Of a stretch of DNA of 6,205 bases, positions 1 to 6,094 are shown piece by piece. The notes below the pieces were generated by a model. The model was given only the letters and a program-made list of their open reading frames with translations. It searched no databases and was not told where the DNA came from. The stretch is from Chthoniobacterales bacterium (lineage in GTDB: Bacteria; Verrucomicrobiota; Verrucomicrobiia; Chthoniobacterales; UBA10450). The DNA lies in NCBI GenBank assembly GCA_013697015.1, contig JACCXL010000357.1:1-6205 (forward strand), given 5' to 3'. Position 1 is the first letter of the stretch, and every line of letters begins with the position of its first letter. Position numbers and translations under genes: made by a program.

Positions 1-3000
1 TTAGAGCAGCGCGCAATCTTCGGCCAATCTGATCGCGGTGCTCAGTCGTGAGACCGCTTCGGAACACTGCCCGTGTTCCCACATCTCGATGACATCACGC
101 GTCACAGCGCCGACTTCCTTGGGCAGAGGGTTCTGTCCCTCAGCAAAAAATCCGCGGGCCCATTCGATTGCGGACGCGGTGTCATGTTCAGCCTCCGCCG
201 CGGCTACCAATGGCCACAAGGCCAGGAAATCGAAGCTGAGCGGCTCTTCCATGCCGTGCCAAAGTTCAATCGCTGCCCGGCCCAGCGCCCCGCACTCTGC
301 GTAACTTCCTTGACGCCACGCCACCCAGGCGAGGTTTGCCTGAGCCATCGCAACGTATTGCGTCATCCCGAGTTTTCGAGATAACGCCAGGGCGTTCTCT
401 GCATCCGTGTGTGCCTGGGCGATCGCGCCGAGCCGTCGATATGACAAAGCACGGTACGTGATACAGCGCGCTTGCAGGATAAAATCGCCGACGCGTTCCG
501 CGAGCGTCAAGGCTGCGTCACACTGCGCGAGCGCGTCGCTAAAATCGCCATGCCAAATCTGGATCAACCCAAGCGCAAAACGGACGTGGCAAACCTCCGA
601 AAGATTCGCTTCCCCTTCCGCCGCGACCACTGCGCGCTTCGCGAGATCGACGCATTCACCTGTGGGCTGAAAACGCGATTCCATCAGCAACGCCAGCGCG
701 AGCATTTTCAAAAACTTCGCGCGCTGAATGCCGGCGCCGTGCTCTGTTATCGCAACACGATAATGGTCTGCCACGACTCGCATTTCTTCGACCATTCCCT
801 GCCAGTAAAACAGGTGCATCCGCTCCAGTTGGATTTGCACCTTCTCTTCCCACCACTCCGGAGAACGTTCCTCGTCGCGATCGCCGAGCTCCGCATCGGC
901 GCGATCGTAAACGCGTGCGCTATCTTCAAAATGCCGTTGCTGGCTGTGGCTGAAACCGATTTTGCGATGCAGCCGCGAGCGAGAGAGTTCGTCATTGGCC
1001 GACAGCAACGAAACCGCGGCGCCCAGCGCAACGCGCGCGGCCTCCTGCTCGCCGGTCAGCGCCAGCACGTCACCGAGATTTTCGTTCAACTTCGCAGCAA
1101 AAGCGCGATGTCGCGGATCATCGGCCGACTCAAGCACGCGTTCCTGCGCAGCAACGGCGGATCGGTAGAGGCTGATCGCTTCCGCGTTCGCGAACGTCGC
1201 CTGCGCGCGCTCCGCGGCACGACCAAGATAGAATGACGCGCGTTCGGCATTTTCCGCGCGCTCGAAATGGTAACCGAGCGGCGCGCTAAGTTCATCCACC
1301 CGGTCCGGAAAGAGCGTCTCGATCGCCTGCGCCGCGAGCTGATGCAGCTCCTTTCGCCGCGCCAGCAGCATCGAGCTGTAGGCAACGTCGTGCGTGATCG
1401 CGTGTTTGAAAATGTATTCGTCTTTCTCCAGCGCCGCCGTCTCAGAACCTAGCTGCTCGCGCGATTGAATAAATTCGCGTCGCTGCAGTTCTCCGAGAAT
1501 CCCTTCGAGGCGGCGTTTTATTCGCGCGCTCTCGTCATACAGAAACATGAGCACACCATGTTGGAAGACCCGGCCGATGACTGACGCGCGCTGCAATGCC
1601 TGCTTCTGCTCGGATGGCAGGCGATCAATGCGTGCGGCGAGAACACCCTGGACGGTTTCAGGAATCTCAACCGACGCGATCCCGCGCGTGGCGGTCGCGC
1701 GCCCGTCATCGATCACAACGACCCCGGCATCAATCAACGACCGCAGTAGCTCCTCGAGGAAAAACGGATTTCCTTCCGCTCGGCTGAGGATCAACTCGCG
1801 CATTTGATCGGGGAAATTCTCGATCTTCAGCAGTTCGCGGATGAGCGAGCCGCTTTCGTCGCGGCTGAGCGGTGACAATGCGACCGTGCGGCGAATGTAA
1901 TTATTATCACGCTGCTCCGCGGCGTCGCTCTTCTCCTCCGGCCGGGCCGCCGACAAAACGAGGAGCGGAATTTCGCGCGTGAGCGGCAGCAGAGTCTCGT
2001 AAACTTGCTTGGAAGAAGGATCGCACCAGTGCAGATCCTCCCACACGAGCACGAGCGGCTCCTTTGCCGCGCGCCCGCGCACGTAATCGCGAACCGCCGA
2101 GAGAATGCGCGCTTGGAGCGCTTCGCCGGAAAGAAATTTCACGCGCTCCTCCTCCGCTCCATCCAATGGCAGCGCGAGCATGGACGCGAGATAAGGGAAC
2201 AACCCCGCGTCGCCGTGTTCGTCTCCGCTGCGTCGCAGCGCGTCGCCAATTTCTCCCGGAGACGCAATAGCCGAGAGGCGCAGCAGATCAAGCATGATCT
2301 CGCGGGCGAGCCAGTAACTCATGCTGCTCGTGTAGGAAAGCGCGCGACCTTCCGCCCAGCGGATGTTCGGCGCTGCTAATGCGCGTGCTTCGGCGAGCAG
2401 CCGACTTTTGCCGAGCCCTGCTTCGCCCACGATTGCGAGCACACTCCCCTCGCCGCGACCGAGCGCAGCGACAGCTTCGCGTGTCATTGCTAATTCGCGG
2501 TCGCGGCCGACGAGCGGGGCGTGCAAGCCTTGTATTCCGCGCATCGTTTTCGGCGCCGCTTTTAACCCCGTCAGCCGATACACTTCCACGGGCGCTTCTT
2601 TGCCTTTGAGCACCAGTGGCGGCACCGCCTCATACTCGAATATGCGATTCGTTAGGCGATAGGTCGTGGGCCCGACAAAAATCTCCCCGATGCAGGACGC
2701 ATCCTCGAGCCGAGCGGCAACATTCACCGCATCTCCCATGACGGAGTAATCGCGCCGGTTCCGCCCACCGATCTGCCCGGCGACGACTAATCCCGTGTTA
2801 ATGCCGAGGTGCAATCCGAGTTCAGTTCCGTGCGCGCGGTTGAACGCCGCGATCGCGCTCATCATCTCGAGCGCCACTCGCAGCGCCCGCTCGGCATCGT
2901 CTTCATGTGCGATCGGCGCACCGAACAGCGCCATGATCTCGTCGCCAATAAATTTGTCGATTGTGCCCTCGTATTTCTGCACGACCGGCACCAGCGCATC

Positions 3001-3270
3001 GAAGCACGCGTTGATCAGCTCACGCACCTTTTCCGGATCGAGCTGTTCCGAGAGCGCGGTGAAGCCCGACACGTCCGCGAACACGATTGTCACCAGCTTG
3101 CGCTCGTCGGCTGCGGCCTCGTCAGCACGACCGGTCTCCATGCGCGCCAACTGCTGACGCAACGCCGCGACCGCCGGATCTACGACGATGTCCCCAAGCA
3201 CGGCGCGCTGCGCCTCCAAGCCCGAAATGGCAGCGCTCAGCTTCTCAATTTCGCCGTCGAACTCAGACAT
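1..3270 (-). CDS. Class III adenylate/guanylate cyclase fused to AAA ATPase and TPR-like repeats
   Basis: Probably makes cyclic AMP and couples cyclase output to a STAND-like ATPase switch in the cytosol; there is no signal peptide or membrane segment. Order of parts (1089 aa): coiled-coil-like N-terminus (about 3-45); class III cyclase domain (about 57-235) with metal-binding D66 in FADVSGFT and D110 in KFIGDEIMALFG, substrate Lys K106, and transition-state N183 and R187 in GDAVNVAARLE; ATPase (about 250-510) with P-loop GEAGLGKS (282-289), Walker B LVLVWED (406-412) and the family motif GNPFFLEELL (500-509); then a helical linker and TPR-like repeats to the end. The usual adenine-specifying Asp/Thr is S176 (YSVMGD), a conservative change. 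I chose ATG at 3270 because the in-frame extension to 3333 starts with TTG and adds residues atypical of the family; no clear Shine-Dalgarno precedes the ATG. The gene is complete, with its TAA stop at positions 3-1. It lies 80 bp downstream of the peptidase gene on the same strand. The domain call is firm; the signal sensed and the nucleotide made are inferred. Confidence 0.93.
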   Translation of the reverse strand: MSEFDGEIEKLSAAISGLEAQRAVLGDIVVDPAVAALRQQLARMETGRADEAAADERKLVTIVFADVSGFTALSEQLDPEKVRELINACFDALVPVVQKYEGTIDKFIGDEIMALFGAPIAHEDDAERALRVALEMMSAIAAFNRAHGTELGLHLGINTGLVVAGQIGGRNRRDYSVMGDAVNVAARLEDASCIGEIFVGPTTYRLTNRIFEYEAVPPLVLKGKEAPVEVYRLTGLKAAPKTMRGIQGLHAPLVGRDRELAMTREAVAALGRGEGSVLAIVGEAGLGKSRLLAEARALAAPNIRWAEGRALSYTSSMSYWLAREIMLDLLRLSAIASPGEIGDALRRSGDEHGDAGLFPYLASMLALPLDGAEEERVKFLSGEALQARILSAVRDYVRGRAAKEPLVLVWEDLHWCDPSSKQVYETLLPLTREIPLLVLSAARPEEKSDAAEQRDNNYIRRTVALSPLSRDESGSLIRELLKIENFPDQMRELILSRAEGNPFFLEELLRSLIDAGVVVIDDGRATATRGIASVEIPETVQGVLAARIDRLPSEQKQALQRASVIGRVFQHGVLMFLYDESARIKRRLEGILGELQRREFIQSREQLGSETAALEKDEYIFKHAITHDVAYSSMLLARRKELHQLAAQAIETLFPDRVDELSAPLGYHFERAENAERASFYLGRAAERAQATFANAEAISLYRSAVAAQERVLESADDPRHRAFAAKLNENLGDVLALTGEQEAARVALGAAVSLLSANDELSRSRLHRKIGFSHSQQRHFEDSARVYDRADAELGDRDEERSPEWWEEKVQIQLERMHLFYWQGMVEEMRVVADHYRVAITEHGAGIQRAKFLKMLALALLMESRFQPTGECVDLAKRAVVAAEGEANLSEVCHVRFALGLIQIWHGDFSDALAQCDAALTLAERVGDFILQARCITYRALSYRRLGAIAQAHTDAENALALSRKLGMTQYVAMAQANLAWVAWRQGSYAECGALGRAAIELWHGMEEPLSFDFLALWPLVAAAEAEHDTASAIEWARGFFAEGQNPLPKEVGAVTRDVIEMWEHGQCSEAVSRLSTAIRLAEDCALL

Positions 3271-3350
3271 ACAGACGCGGCACGCGCATGGAGCACAGCC
3301 CGTCGACGGTTCTAATAAATATCCGGCCCGCAATCGAGCCGTGTTTTTGC
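3271..3350 (-). other. Spacer between peptidase and cyclase genes, weak hairpin
   Basis: This 80-bp gap on the transcribed minus strand contains an imperfect hairpin at 3341-3324: a 6-bp stem including one G-U pair around a GATTGC loop. Read on the minus strand it is followed by an AT-rich ATATTTATTAG rather than a clean U-run; read on the plus strand it is followed by TGTTTTTG. It may partly terminate the peptidase transcript, or do nothing, in which case the two genes are co-transcribed. No promoter with a good -10 and -35 is obvious in front of the cyclase. Confidence 0.3.
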
Positions 3351-4841
3351 TTACTTCGCCAGCTCGTAGAGATATTCCACGAACGACATCACCGCGCCAT
3401 CGTATCCCTGGATCTTCGGATTCGTCGAATCGATGACGTAATACTCATCCGGCGCGTGCGCGCCGCTGCCGTGACCGAGGCCGAAATGTCCCGCCGCGAG
3501 CTTGAGCGGTTCGCCGGTGAAAACATAACCCGGATATGAGCCCGCATTGCGCGGCCACATCACCGGTTCGATGCCCGCGCGTTTCAAGACCGAAATCTGC
3601 GCCTGAATTAGCGGCGTGTTCGCCGAGGTGCTCGTCGGGTCATAGCCTCCGCTCATGTTCACTTCGATGTCGCCGAAGCCGCGCTTCGCCAGATGCGCTT
3701 TGATCGCCGGCACCACGTCCGCCGCCTTCATGTCGGGCACGAGCCGGAAATCCATTTTCGCGATCGCCTTGTGCGGCAACACCGTCTTGCCGCCCGGCCC
3801 GGTATACCCGCCGACGAGACCTTCGATGTTCGCCGTCGGCTGCGATTCCAACCGCACGTTCGCCTCCTCCCATGGCAGATCATTGATCCAATGCTGCACG
3901 CTCAGCTGCTTCTTCGATTGCGCTTCGCTCCGAATTTTCGAAGCGTTCTCGATCATCGTTTTTTCCTCCGCGCTGATCGGCCGCGGCTTCGCGTAACCGT
4001 CGATCGCAATCTCATTGCCGTCCTCCGAAACGAGCGTGTTTAGCGCCTTCACGAGATGCCACGCCGGACTATCGACCATCGCCTTGAGCGAGGAATGAAT
4101 GTCCTTCGCCGGACCGCGACCCCACTTCTCGCCGCTCGACACCAACTCGAGTTCCACCACGCCTTTCGCGCCAAGGCTGACCGTGACGATCCCGTCCAAA
4201 TCCTGCATCGTTGACGGCATAAACACGCCCATGCATTTCGATAACGCCGCCTGCACTTCCGGCCGATGCACGATCTGTCCGATGTGCGGCGAACCAATCT
4301 CCTCCTCACCTTCCGCGACCATCACCAGGTTCACTGGCAGCTTCTTGCCCACGCCGCGAATCGCATGCAGCGCCGCGAGGAACGCCGCTTCCGGTCCCTT
4401 CTGATTCACCGCGCCACGACCGACGATCGCCTTGCCGAGCCCCGGCTTCTCCACCAGCGCCGCATCGAGCGGGGGCGACGCCCACTCCGCCGGATCGAAT
4501 TGCTTCACGTCGTACATGAAATAAAGGCCGACCGTCTTCGGCGCGCCCGCATCGAGCACTGCGAACACGCCCGGCTTCCCGTCCGTCTCCACGCGCGTCG
4601 CCTGCTGAAACCCGGCGTCGCGCGCCAGCTTGATCATGAACTCCGTGCCATCCGGATACCCGCGATTCTCCGCCGCGATCGACGGCAGATGAATCCAATC
4701 CTGCAACCGCTTCACCGCCTCCGCATGCCGCTTCCCGATCTCCGCCTTGATGTCCTCGTTTTCCGCTGCGTAGAAAGAGTGAACACCGATGATGCTGATC
4801 AATGCTGCTACCGCAGGAACGAGAAAAGATTCGCGATTCAT
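3351..4841 (-). CDS. Exported M20-family metallopeptidase homologue with altered metal site
   Basis: Belongs by overall pattern to the M20/M25/M40 dipeptidase-carboxypeptidase family, which normally cleaves small peptides or acylated amino acids with two zinc ions. The protein has 496 aa. Residues 1-26 form a signal peptide (MNRES, then a hydrophobic stretch, then an Ala-rich cleavage site near SFYA-AEN), so it should be exported. Family landmarks are visible: FMYDV (108-112, family GHxDV), GRGAVNQKGP (141-150, family GRGaxDdKGP), EGEEEIGS (177-184, with the Glu pair E180-E181), DIHS (247-250, H249) and GSGAHAPDEYY (458-468, terminal ligand H462). The metal-ligand His is M109, the bridging Asp is N146, and the third Asp ligand falls at P209/S210. 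It may therefore be mono-metallic, catalytically altered or inactive. I chose ATG at 4841 because the signal peptide begins there and GGTGA lies 8 nt upstream; the longer frame to 4997 adds a non-signal-like extension. Membership is firm; the substrate is unknown. Confidence 0.88.
   Translation of the reverse strand: MNRESFLVPAVAALISIIGVHSFYAAENEDIKAEIGKRHAEAVKRLQDWIHLPSIAAENRGYPDGTEFMIKLARDAGFQQATRVETDGKPGVFAVLDAGAPKTVGLYFMYDVKQFDPAEWASPPLDAALVEKPGLGKAIVGRGAVNQKGPEAAFLAALHAIRGVGKKLPVNLVMVAEGEEEIGSPHIGQIVHRPEVQAALSKCMGVFMPSTMQDLDGIVTVSLGAKGVVELELVSSGEKWGRGPAKDIHSSLKAMVDSPAWHLVKALNTLVSEDGNEIAIDGYAKPRPISAEEKTMIENASKIRSEAQSKKQLSVQHWINDLPWEEANVRLESQPTANIEGLVGGYTGPGGKTVLPHKAIAKMDFRLVPDMKAADVVPAIKAHLAKRGFGDIEVNMSGGYDPTSTSANTPLIQAQISVLKRAGIEPVMWPRNAGSYPGYVFTGEPLKLAAGHFGLGHGSGAHAPDEYYVIDSTNPKIQGYDGAVMSFVEYLYELAK
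4730..4774. repeat. Direct repeat, left copy (inside intact M20 gene)
   Basis: This 45-bp segment matches 5519-5563 in the same orientation at 42 of 45 positions by hand count; the first 25 positions (4730-4754 and 5519-5543) are identical. It encodes part of the region just after the signal peptide of the intact peptidase. The two copies are 789 bp apart and enclose the M20 start, the divergent promoter region and the whole toxin-antitoxin operon. Confidence 0.85.
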
Positions 4842-4856
4842 AGAGATCTTCACCGT

Positions 4857-4885
4857 CTTATCACACCACGAATGTGGCAATTCAA
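4857..4885 (-). promoter_or_regulatory. Candidate promoter for the M20 peptidase gene
   Basis: On the minus strand, TTGAAT (4885-4880) and GATAAG (4862-4857) are 17 bp apart, and the -10 is preceded by TGT as in an extended -10. Each hexamer matches the sigma-70 consensus at 4 of 6 positions. The spacer holds a CCAC-NNNN-GTGG dyad (4867-4878) that could be an operator. The predicted start of transcription would lie only about 9 nt before the ATG, almost on the GGTGA ribosome site, which weakens the call. Confidence 0.3.
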
Positions 4886-4938
4886 ACCTATTTGATGTTG
4901 GCCCGGAGCGTTGGACGGTTACTCCTATGAAACGGCAC

Positions 4939-4970
4939 TTGAGTTGCTCTCCATATCGTCTTGATATCGA
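4939..4970 (+). promoter_or_regulatory. Candidate promoter/operator of the toxin-antitoxin operon
   Basis: TTGAGT (4939-4944) and TGATAT (4962-4967) are 17 bp apart just before the antitoxin ATG at 4974. The -10 lies inside an imperfect 10-bp palindrome, TTGATATCGA (4961-4970), centred on GATATC. Palindromes overlapping the promoter are usual binding sites for Phd/YefM autorepressors, so this is a reasonable operator candidate. With this promoter the message would start on or next to the ATG, that is, leaderless, which would fit the lack of a Shine-Dalgarno. The -10 matches the consensus at only 3 of 6 positions. Confidence 0.3.
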
Positions 4971-4973
4971 CGC

Positions 4974-5252
4974 ATGACCACGCTGTCCCCCACGCAAGCC
5001 CGCACCAACTTGTCATCGCTGCTCAAACGCGCCGCAAAAGGCGAAGACATCGGGATTCTGCACGGCGATCAGGTCATCGCTTTACGTCCAGTCAGCGTTC
5101 ATTCCGACGACTACGCGCTGCGGGAGTATGGCCTCGCGGAAAAGGAACTCGACCGGTTTGTAGAACGAGCCGACCGGCAGATCGCGCGCGAGCGAAGGGC
5201 TGGCACGATTAAGCGCTATACCGGCGACTTGGAAGCCGACATTGCAAATTGA
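4974..5252 (+). CDS. Phd/YefM-type antitoxin
   Basis: Antitoxin of a type II toxin-antitoxin pair, expected to neutralise the toxin encoded next to it by binding it and to repress their shared promoter. The 92-aa protein has the N-terminal Phd/YefM DNA-binding and dimerisation pattern: LSPTQARTNLSSLLKRAAKG (4-23), then GEDIGIL and the HGDQVIALRP strand (30-39), matching the family's 'eaR..L..ll..v..Ge.v.it..g.pvA.l.p'. The remainder (about 47-92) is a charged, helical, likely flexible tail that would wrap the toxin. Its stop overlaps the toxin start by 11 nt, so the two are translationally coupled. No good Shine-Dalgarno lies before the ATG. The family call is confident; the exact subfamily is not. 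Confidence 0.85.
   Translation: MTTLSPTQARTNLSSLLKRAAKGEDIGILHGDQVIALRPVSVHSDDYALREYGLAEKELDRFVERADRQIARERRAGTIKRYTGDLEADIAN
5231..5235 (+). promoter_or_regulatory. Ribosome binding site fixing the toxin TTG start
   Basis: GGAAG lies 6 nt before the TTG at 5242, inside the antitoxin gene. It supports TTG as the start, since upstream in this frame there is no ATG or GTG nearby and the first internal Met is residue 76. Confidence 0.6.
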
Positions 5253-5517
5253 TCTTTCGCGGCCGTTTCGGGAAGTAGCTCGCGGTTTCGCGAAACCTCG
5301 TCGCCGGGAGATTGCTCGTGTGATTGATGCTCTCCAGAGCGGCTTCGGTTCGCCCCATCTTCACTCCGGCCTGGGAATTCGCCGGCTCCGGCGGAACTAT
5401 TTCGAGTGTCGCGTAGGCCTACAGATCAGACCTATTTTCCGAGCCGAGCGTGGCGTGCTCCATTTTATGACTGCTGGAAGCCACGACGACATCCGCAAAT
5501 TCATCAAGACTCTCTAG
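5242..5517 (+). CDS. RelE/ParE-superfamily toxin
   Basis: Toxin partner of the preceding antitoxin gene. The superfamily includes ribosome-dependent mRNA endonucleases (RelE, HigB, YoeB) and gyrase poisons (ParE); which activity applies here cannot be told from sequence. The 91-aa length is typical. Visible layout: a short first strand (residues 2-8), helices about 9-33, then a basic beta region with LGIRRLRRNYFECRVG (44-59), IRPIFRAERGVLHFMTAG (62-79) and a C-terminal helix HDDIRKFIKTL (81-91). The pattern 'lR...fE.Rvg...R.iF......l.f...gsHddirkfik' is characteristic of RelE-like proteins. Candidate functional residues are R47-R51, R57, R63 and H81. The TTG start and 11-nt overlap with the antitoxin keep toxin output below that of the antitoxin, as is usual. 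The stop codon directly abuts an M20 gene remnant on the other strand. Confidence 0.78.
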   Translation: MQIDLSRPFREVARGFAKPRRREIARVIDALQSGFGSPHLHSGLGIRRLRRNYFECRVGLQIRPIFRAERGVLHFMTAGSHDDIRKFIKTL

Positions 5518-5518
5518 A

Positions 5519-5563
5519 GCTTCCCGATCTCCGCCTTGATGTCTCCGTTTTCCGCTGAGTAGA
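5519..5563. repeat. Direct repeat, right copy (in M20 remnant)
   Basis: Second copy of the segment at 4730-4774, with three mismatches (two adjacent, one further on). It begins 2 bp after the toxin stop codon, so one edge of the repeat coincides with the end of the toxin-antitoxin module. Confidence 0.85.
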
Positions 5564-5627
5564 TGGTGAGCGCCCACGGCGAGCCCGAGCACGGTCAGGG
5601 CAGTGACAAAGCAGTTCGCCGTTTCAT
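5519..5627 (-). pseudogene. Truncated, frameshifted M20 peptidase N-terminal remnant
   Basis: Reading the minus strand from ATG at 5627 gives MKRRTA, then a shift of frame gives FVTALTVLGLAVGAH (a signal-peptide-like hydrophobic stretch), and a further shift gives SAENGDIKAEIGK. The last piece matches AENEDIKAEIGK (26-37) of the intact peptidase at 11 of 12 residues. The unshifted frame stops after 10 codons. Homology ends after GK next to the toxin gene, so the remaining roughly 460 codons are missing. The hydrophobic stretch differs in sequence from that of the intact gene although it has the same role, which points to an old paralogue or a divergent allele rather than a recent copy. A single sequencing error would not explain both frameshifts and the truncation. 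Confidence 0.75.
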
Positions 5628-5743
5628 GGAAACTTGATCCGACTTCGAAGAGGCAATTTCAATCCCCAAAGTCGATGATTCTGCGTTGACAACCCGATTG
5701 CGTCCATTCATGATCGCGGCTCGAAGGGCACGGTCACACGGTC
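5628..5743 (+). other. Intergenic region upstream of the small peptide gene
   Basis: No gene is seen. The left part would have been the upstream region of the M20 remnant; GGCAATTTCAATCC (5652-5665) resembles the GGCAATTCAAACC segment (4876-4888) upstream of the intact peptidase gene. The right part holds the candidate promoter listed separately. Confidence 0.5.
5686..5714 (+). promoter_or_regulatory. Candidate sigma-70-like promoter for the 58-aa gene
   Basis: A perfect TTGACA (5686-5691), a 17-bp spacer and CATGAT (5709-5714, 4 of 6 to TATAAT). Transcription would start near 5721, about 23 nt before the ATG at 5744. It is the best promoter match I found in the window. Confidence 0.45.
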
Positions 5744-5920
5744 ATGGCACCAGAATCCAAAGAAGACGATTCGAGAAAGAAGCGCAAGCAGCGAAAGATT
5801 GAGTTCGATATGTTCGTCCGCGATCTCGAGCCGGAAGAGGACGAGAAAATTCGCGGTGGTGGTCGGGAGACCGGCGGCCAGAAAAAACTCGCCGACGATC
5901 AAAACTCCAAGCGTCCCTGA
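5744..5920 (+). CDS. Small charged protein with leader-like DLEP...GGG segment
   Basis: A 58-codon open frame that I do not recognise as a named family. It is very hydrophilic: an acidic-then-basic head (residues 1-18, with SRKKRKQRK at 10-18), then IEFDMFVRDLEPEEDEKIRG (19-38), GGG at 38-40, GG at 44-45, and a polar tail ending NSKRP. The 'aromatic-V-DLEP-acidic-GG' stretch resembles leader segments of small RiPP-like or double-glycine precursor peptides, which often carry DLxP followed by GG. If so, residues 1-40 would be the leader and 41-58 the core, though the core has no Cys and no hydrophobic bulk. Support for a real gene comes from a promoter upstream (5686-5714) and a stem-loop 11 bp after the stop. 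Against it are the short length and a ribosome site (GAAGGG, 5723-5728) 15 nt from the ATG, farther than usual. ATG 5744 is the only start, as the frame is closed at 5711-5713. Confidence 0.5.
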   Translation: MAPESKEDDSRKKRKQRKIEFDMFVRDLEPEEDEKIRGGGRETGGQKKLADDQNSKRP

Positions 5921-5931
5921 CTCAGCCAGGC

Positions 5932-5965
5932 CGGCAGAGAGCGCTGACTGACGGGCTCGCTGCCG
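5932..5965 (+). terminator. Stem-loop after the 58-aa gene, possible terminator
   Basis: Arms CGGCAGAGAGC (5932-5942) and GCTCGCTGCCG (5955-5965) pair at 10 of 11 positions around a 12-nt loop. It is GC-rich and well placed after the stop at 5918-5920, but it is followed by AAATT rather than a T-run. It may therefore be a Rho-dependent or 3'-end-protecting hairpin rather than a classic intrinsic terminator. Confidence 0.45.
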
Positions 5966-6094
5966 AAATTGCGGCGCACCGTCTCGGGCGATGTAACCGC
6001 ACGAATAGTCTTCTGAGGTTTAAGCGGTGCCTAGCACGACATACGCTTCATATGAGGTGATGGGTCAGCATAAAACAGCAGTAAATCCTCATAC
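5966..6094 (+). other. Intergenic region before the membrane protein gene
   Basis: No convincing gene. An inverted repeat TATGAGG (6051-6057) / CCTCATA (6087-6093) with a 29-nt spacer ends 1 bp before the GTG start at 6095. A short frame of up to 23 codons (GTG 6027, or ATG 6060 for 12 codons) ends in a TGA at 6096-6098 that overlaps this GTG. Either could influence translation of the next gene, or both may be chance. Confidence 0.35.

Noticed and set aside
472..1236. 254-aa frame on the plus strand
   Set aside because: It lies wholly antisense to the cyclase gene, has no recognisable domain, and its length is explained by the codon bias of the real gene on the other strand.
3271..3333. Cys-rich N-terminal extension of the cyclase (CAPCACRVC), a possible zinc site
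   Set aside because: It requires a TTG start, and the ATG at 3270 begins exactly at the family-like coiled-coil N-terminus. The cysteines are probably from untranslated sequence.
4842..4997. 52-residue N-terminal extension of the peptidase
   Set aside because: It would bury the signal peptide behind a hydrophilic stretch, while GGTGA precedes the internal ATG at 4841.
5708..5902. 64-aa hydrophobic frame on the minus strand
   Set aside because: It starts with TTG, has no ribosome site, and is antisense to the charged 58-aa frame; its hydrophobicity is what the complement of Lys/Glu/Asp-rich codons gives.
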